Source: Actinoplanes auranticolor
Lineage (GTDB): Bacteria > Actinomycetota > Actinomycetes > Mycobacteriales > Micromonosporaceae
Reading direction: 5' to 3'
NCBI RefSeq assembly: GCF_018332655.1
Contig: NZ_BOQL01000066.1
Location: 62,001-126,000, forward strand
Length of the DNA: 64,000 nucleotides
Shown here: positions 61,574 through 64,000 of the stretch, piece by piece
How positions within the stretch are numbered: position 1 is the first letter of the stretch
How the letters are laid out: each line of letters starts with the position of its first letter
Made by a program: the position numbers and the translations under genes
The notes under the pieces: generated by a model
Databases searched by the model: none
What the model was told of the DNA's origin: nothing
What the model saw: the letters and a program-made list of their open reading frames with translations, nothing else

Positions 61574-63775
61574 TCAGGGGCCGCTGACCAGGTTGGTCAC
61601 CTGGTGACCGCTGTTGACGGCGGCGCCCGTGTTGTTGATGACGTGCGAGATCGTGCCGGTGCCACCCAGCGAGACCGTCACCATGTTGTGGAACTTGATG
61701 CCCGGCTTCACCGGCACCTCGAAGGCGCGGGCGTTGACCACGCTGGGGTTGACGTTGAAGAACGCGTATGAACCCAGGCCCCACGCCTCGTGGTTGTTCA
61801 CCGAGTCGGCCACCTTGTACGCCGCCCAGCCCTGGGTCGAGCCGTTCATGTAGGCGGCCTGGTTCGGCGGGTCGTAGGGCATCTCGTTCTGGTAGAAGTA
61901 CGTGCGCCCGTTCTCGCCGTTCCAGATGGTCTGGTACTGCTGGTAGTGCTCGACGAACAGGCCGTAGAAGGTCACGTTGTCGCCGTTGACGGTCAGGCCG
62001 TTGGCGGCCGGGTTGACGGTCCAGCCGTGGGTGCCGTTGTCGCTGTGGTCGGCGCGCCAGATCCAGGCGTGGTCACCGATCACGTTGTCGCTGTTGATCC
62101 GCAGGCTGACCGAGGCCTTACCGGCGATTGCGCCACCGATGCGGAAGAACACGTCGGACAGCACGGTCGGGTTGGCCGCATGGTTGGCCGACGAGCCGGC
62201 CGGGCCGACCTCCATCAGCACCGACGAGTTGGTGGTACCGGCGTCGAAGAGCACGCCGGCGACCCGTACGCCGTCGACGTCGGCGACGGTCATCGCGGTG
62301 ATGCCGTTCTGCGGGACGAAGGTGGCCAGGCCCAGGCCGAGCACGACCGTGTCGGGCCGGGTCACCGCGAGGGTCTGGTTCAGGTTGTAGACACCGGGGG
62401 TGACGAGCAGGTTCCTGCCCGCGGCGAGGGCCGCGTTGATGTTCGCCGCCGTCTCACCGGGCTTGACGATGAAGAACGTGCCGATCGGCAGCGACCGGCC
62501 GGCCGGGTTGCCGTTGGCCCACGTGGTGCCGGCCGAGTTGCTGCGCAGGGCAGGGACGAACACCTGGTACGCACCCGCGGAGTCGACGTAGAGGTACGGC
62601 TTCTCGGCCACCACCGGCGTCTGGCCGACGGTCGTGTACGGCGGCGTCGGGAAGCTGTTCGCCGGGGCACCCTGGGCGCCGACGAAGACCTGGTTCCAGT
62701 TGGAGCCGCTCCAGCTGCCCATCTGCGAGTTGCGGGTGATCCACTGCTGCTGCGAGCCGGACTGGATCTGCCCGTCGATCTTGGTGTCGGCCATGAAGCC
62801 GCCGGACGACCAGCCGCCGTCGGAGAGCGCCAGATTGCCGCGGACGTGCATCCGCCGGTACGGCGCCGCCTGCGACACGGCCCAGCGGTCGAGGCCGCCG
62901 TTCGGGGTCACCGACAGGCCCTCGGCCGCGCGCCAGAAGTTCTGGGTGGCGTTCTGCGAGCCGTCCGGCCACCAGTCCGCCTCGGTGTGCACGGCACCGT
63001 TGATGTTCACCGCGTCCGGGCTCAGCCCGAGCCCGGCGACCTGGGTGAAGAAGCCGACGTTGGCGTCCACGTTGTACGACCCGGGCTTGAACAGCAGCGC
63101 GTAGCGGGCGTTGCCGAACTGGTTGCGGACCTGCTGGTTGAAGACGGTGTTCAGGCGGTTCTGGACGGTCGCCTGCGACATCGACGGGTCGAAGATCGTC
63201 ACGTTCGGGCCCAGGTCGGGGTTGCCGGTGCCGGGCGGGACCGTCGGCGGGGTCACCGGCGGGGTGGTCGGGGGCGTCGAGGCACCGTTGACCGTCCACT
63301 TCTGGTTGGCGCCGCCGCCGCAGGTCCACAGCTGCAGTTTCGCGCCGTCGGCGAGGTTGTTGTCCTTGATGTCGAGGCACTTGCCGGCCTTGACGTTGAC
63401 CAGGTCCCGACCGGCCGTGTAGGTCCACTGCTGGCTGGTCAGCCCGGCGAAGCAGTCCCACATGTGCACGGCCGCGCCGTCGGTGGTGGCACCGCCGGCC
63501 ACGTCCAGGCACTTACCGAGGCCCTTGAGCGACTTGTCGTCGCCGTAGGTCCAGGTCTGGTTGGGACCGCTCGCGCAGGCCCACATCTGCGGCAGGTTGC
63601 CGTTGGTGGTGGAGCCGTTGGTGACGTCCAGGCACTTGCCGTTGGCGCTGCTCACCACGGAACCGGTGGTGGCCGCCAGGGCGTTGGTGACGCCGACGAC
63701 GCCGAGCACGCCGACGACCAGGGCGGTGACGGAGACGGCCAGGACACGCCGTCGCTTGCGGGGGATGGGGGTCAT
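61574..63775 (-). CDS. secreted ricin-type lectin plus pectate-lyase-fold (GH55-like) protein
   Basis: 733 residues, ATG with AAGGAA upstream. Signal peptide (RKRRR basic start, cleavage near NALA, residue 34), then a ricin B beta-trefoil (about 38-170) with repeated GKCLDV and QxW units (QTWTYG, QQWTYT, QKWTV), a Pro/Thr linker (about 170-190), and a large C-terminal domain with repeated beta-helix turns (GSYNVDANVGFF, GVYNLNQTLAV, LRINSDNVIGDHAWIW). The domain resembles GH55-type exo-1,3-glucanases and related actinobacterial proteins; the catalytic residues are not identified. It lies 16 bp downstream of the partial gene at the edge and is probably cotranscribed. Confidence 0.82.
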   Translation of the reverse strand: MTPIPRKRRRVLAVSVTALVVGVLGVVGVTNALAATTGSVVSSANGKCLDVTNGSTTNGNLPQMWACASGPNQTWTYGDDKSLKGLGKCLDVAGGATTDGAAVHMWDCFAGLTSQQWTYTAGRDLVNVKAGKCLDIKDNNLADGAKLQLWTCGGGANQKWTVNGASTPPTTPPVTPPTVPPGTGNPDLGPNVTIFDPSMSQATVQNRLNTVFNQQVRNQFGNARYALLFKPGSYNVDANVGFFTQVAGLGLSPDAVNINGAVHTEADWWPDGSQNATQNFWRAAEGLSVTPNGGLDRWAVSQAAPYRRMHVRGNLALSDGGWSSGGFMADTKIDGQIQSGSQQQWITRNSQMGSWSGSNWNQVFVGAQGAPANSFPTPPYTTVGQTPVVAEKPYLYVDSAGAYQVFVPALRSNSAGTTWANGNPAGRSLPIGTFFIVKPGETAANINAALAAGRNLLVTPGVYNLNQTLAVTRPDTVVLGLGLATFVPQNGITAMTVADVDGVRVAGVLFDAGTTNSSVLMEVGPAGSSANHAANPTVLSDVFFRIGGAIAGKASVSLRINSDNVIGDHAWIWRADHSDNGTHGWTVNPAANGLTVNGDNVTFYGLFVEHYQQYQTIWNGENGRTYFYQNEMPYDPPNQAAYMNGSTQGWAAYKVADSVNNHEAWGLGSYAFFNVNPSVVNARAFEVPVKPGIKFHNMVTVSLGGTGTISHVINNTGAAVNSGHQVTNLVSGP

Positions 63776-63791
63776 CGATTTCCTTCGGGGA

Positions 63792-64000
63792 TCAGGCGGG
63801 GTTGCCGGCGTGGGTGAGCGTCTCCCACGCCACGAACAGGTTGTTGCTGCCCTGCGGGCGCCGGGCCTCGGTGTAGGTGCCGGTGTTGGCCATCGCGACG
63901 CCGAGCCGGTGGTGCAGGGCGTTGTAGGCGACCTCGCTGATCGGGCCGAGACCCCGGGTCACCGAGCCACCGCAGATCGACGCCGGCACCGCGGCGCCGT
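63792..64000 (-). CDS. alginate-lyase-like protein, C-terminal part only
   Basis: The last 68 codons of a gene whose 5' part lies beyond the window. The visible end, ISEVAYNALHHRLGVAMANT followed by RRPQGSNNLFVAWETLTHA, resembles the C-terminus of actinobacterial alginate lyase family proteins. It is co-directional with the ricin-lectin glycosidase, 16 bp apart. Family assignment rests on this tail only. Confidence 0.6.
   Translation of the reverse strand, partial: GAAVPASICGGSVTRGLGPISEVAYNALHHRLGVAMANTGTYTEARRPQGSNNLFVAWETLTHAGNPA

Overview
The window is about 64 kb of very GC-rich, densely coding DNA with almost no intergenic space. Frequent GTG starts, 4-bp GTGA/ATGA overlaps, several diguanylate cyclases, Tat-type signal peptides, ricin-lectin/glycosidase fusions and families named after Streptomyces coelicolor loci (SCO2521-SCO2525) point to a filamentous actinomycete. 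Actinoplanes or another member of the Micromonosporaceae is most likely, but that is inference from gene content only. I see no rRNA, tRNA, CRISPR array, insertion sequence or prophage. No gap between called genes exceeds about 300 bp.

Layout. 0-6.4 kb: a conserved but functionally unknown cassette of SCO2525, SCO2524, SCO2523 and SCO2522 family genes on the + strand, facing SCO2521 and a membrane-anchored partner on the - strand. 6.6-15.8 kb: metabolic and regulatory genes: D-amino-acid oxidase, a winged-helix protein, glucose-6-phosphate isomerase, a DoxX/MarR divergent pair with three operator-like palindromes, an FAD dehydrogenase facing a PucR-type regulator, a DUF1772 protein and a methyltransferase. 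15.8-20.6 kb: two divergent membrane cyclic-di-GMP enzymes (GGDEF-EAL and GGDEF). 20.6-25.6 kb: secreted GH26 glycosidase, M19 dipeptidase, polysaccharide deacetylase, and a VOC protein. 25.7-30.4 kb: a two-component system and a formate/nitrite channel that share a DevR-like upstream box, then an ABC exporter. 30.4-40.9 kb: a secreted metalloprotease, a cyclase-family protein, a small P-loop kinase, a zinc-ribbon protein, a third GGDEF protein, a MerR/VIT-vWA pair, and a membrane ricin-lectin protein.

40.9-57 kb is the most distinctive part. A - strand run contains a 1526-residue giant multicopper oxidase resembling bacterial Mn(II) oxidases of the MnxG type, DUF2182 and DUF1326 Cys-rich partners, an Ig/PKD-like protein, a zinc alcohol dehydrogenase and a small membrane protein. 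Next to it are two manganese catalases (one lacking a metal-ligand glutamate), an NRAMP (MntH-type) transporter, a CtaG-type copper/oxidase assembly protein, a DUF2243 membrane protein, a DUF4383 membrane protein and a divergent response regulator/kinase pair. Read together this looks like a manganese/copper and peroxide-stress island, probably partly driven by a SigB/SigF-like stress sigma factor.

57-64 kb: a decayed locus in which the front of an acyl-CoA dehydrogenase gene is joined out of frame to the back of a PIG-L deacetylase gene beside an intact NodS-type methyltransferase. Then come a four-gene ribbon-helix-helix/DUF4097/DrrAB-type ABC operon and two carbohydrate-active secreted proteins, the last cut by the window edge.
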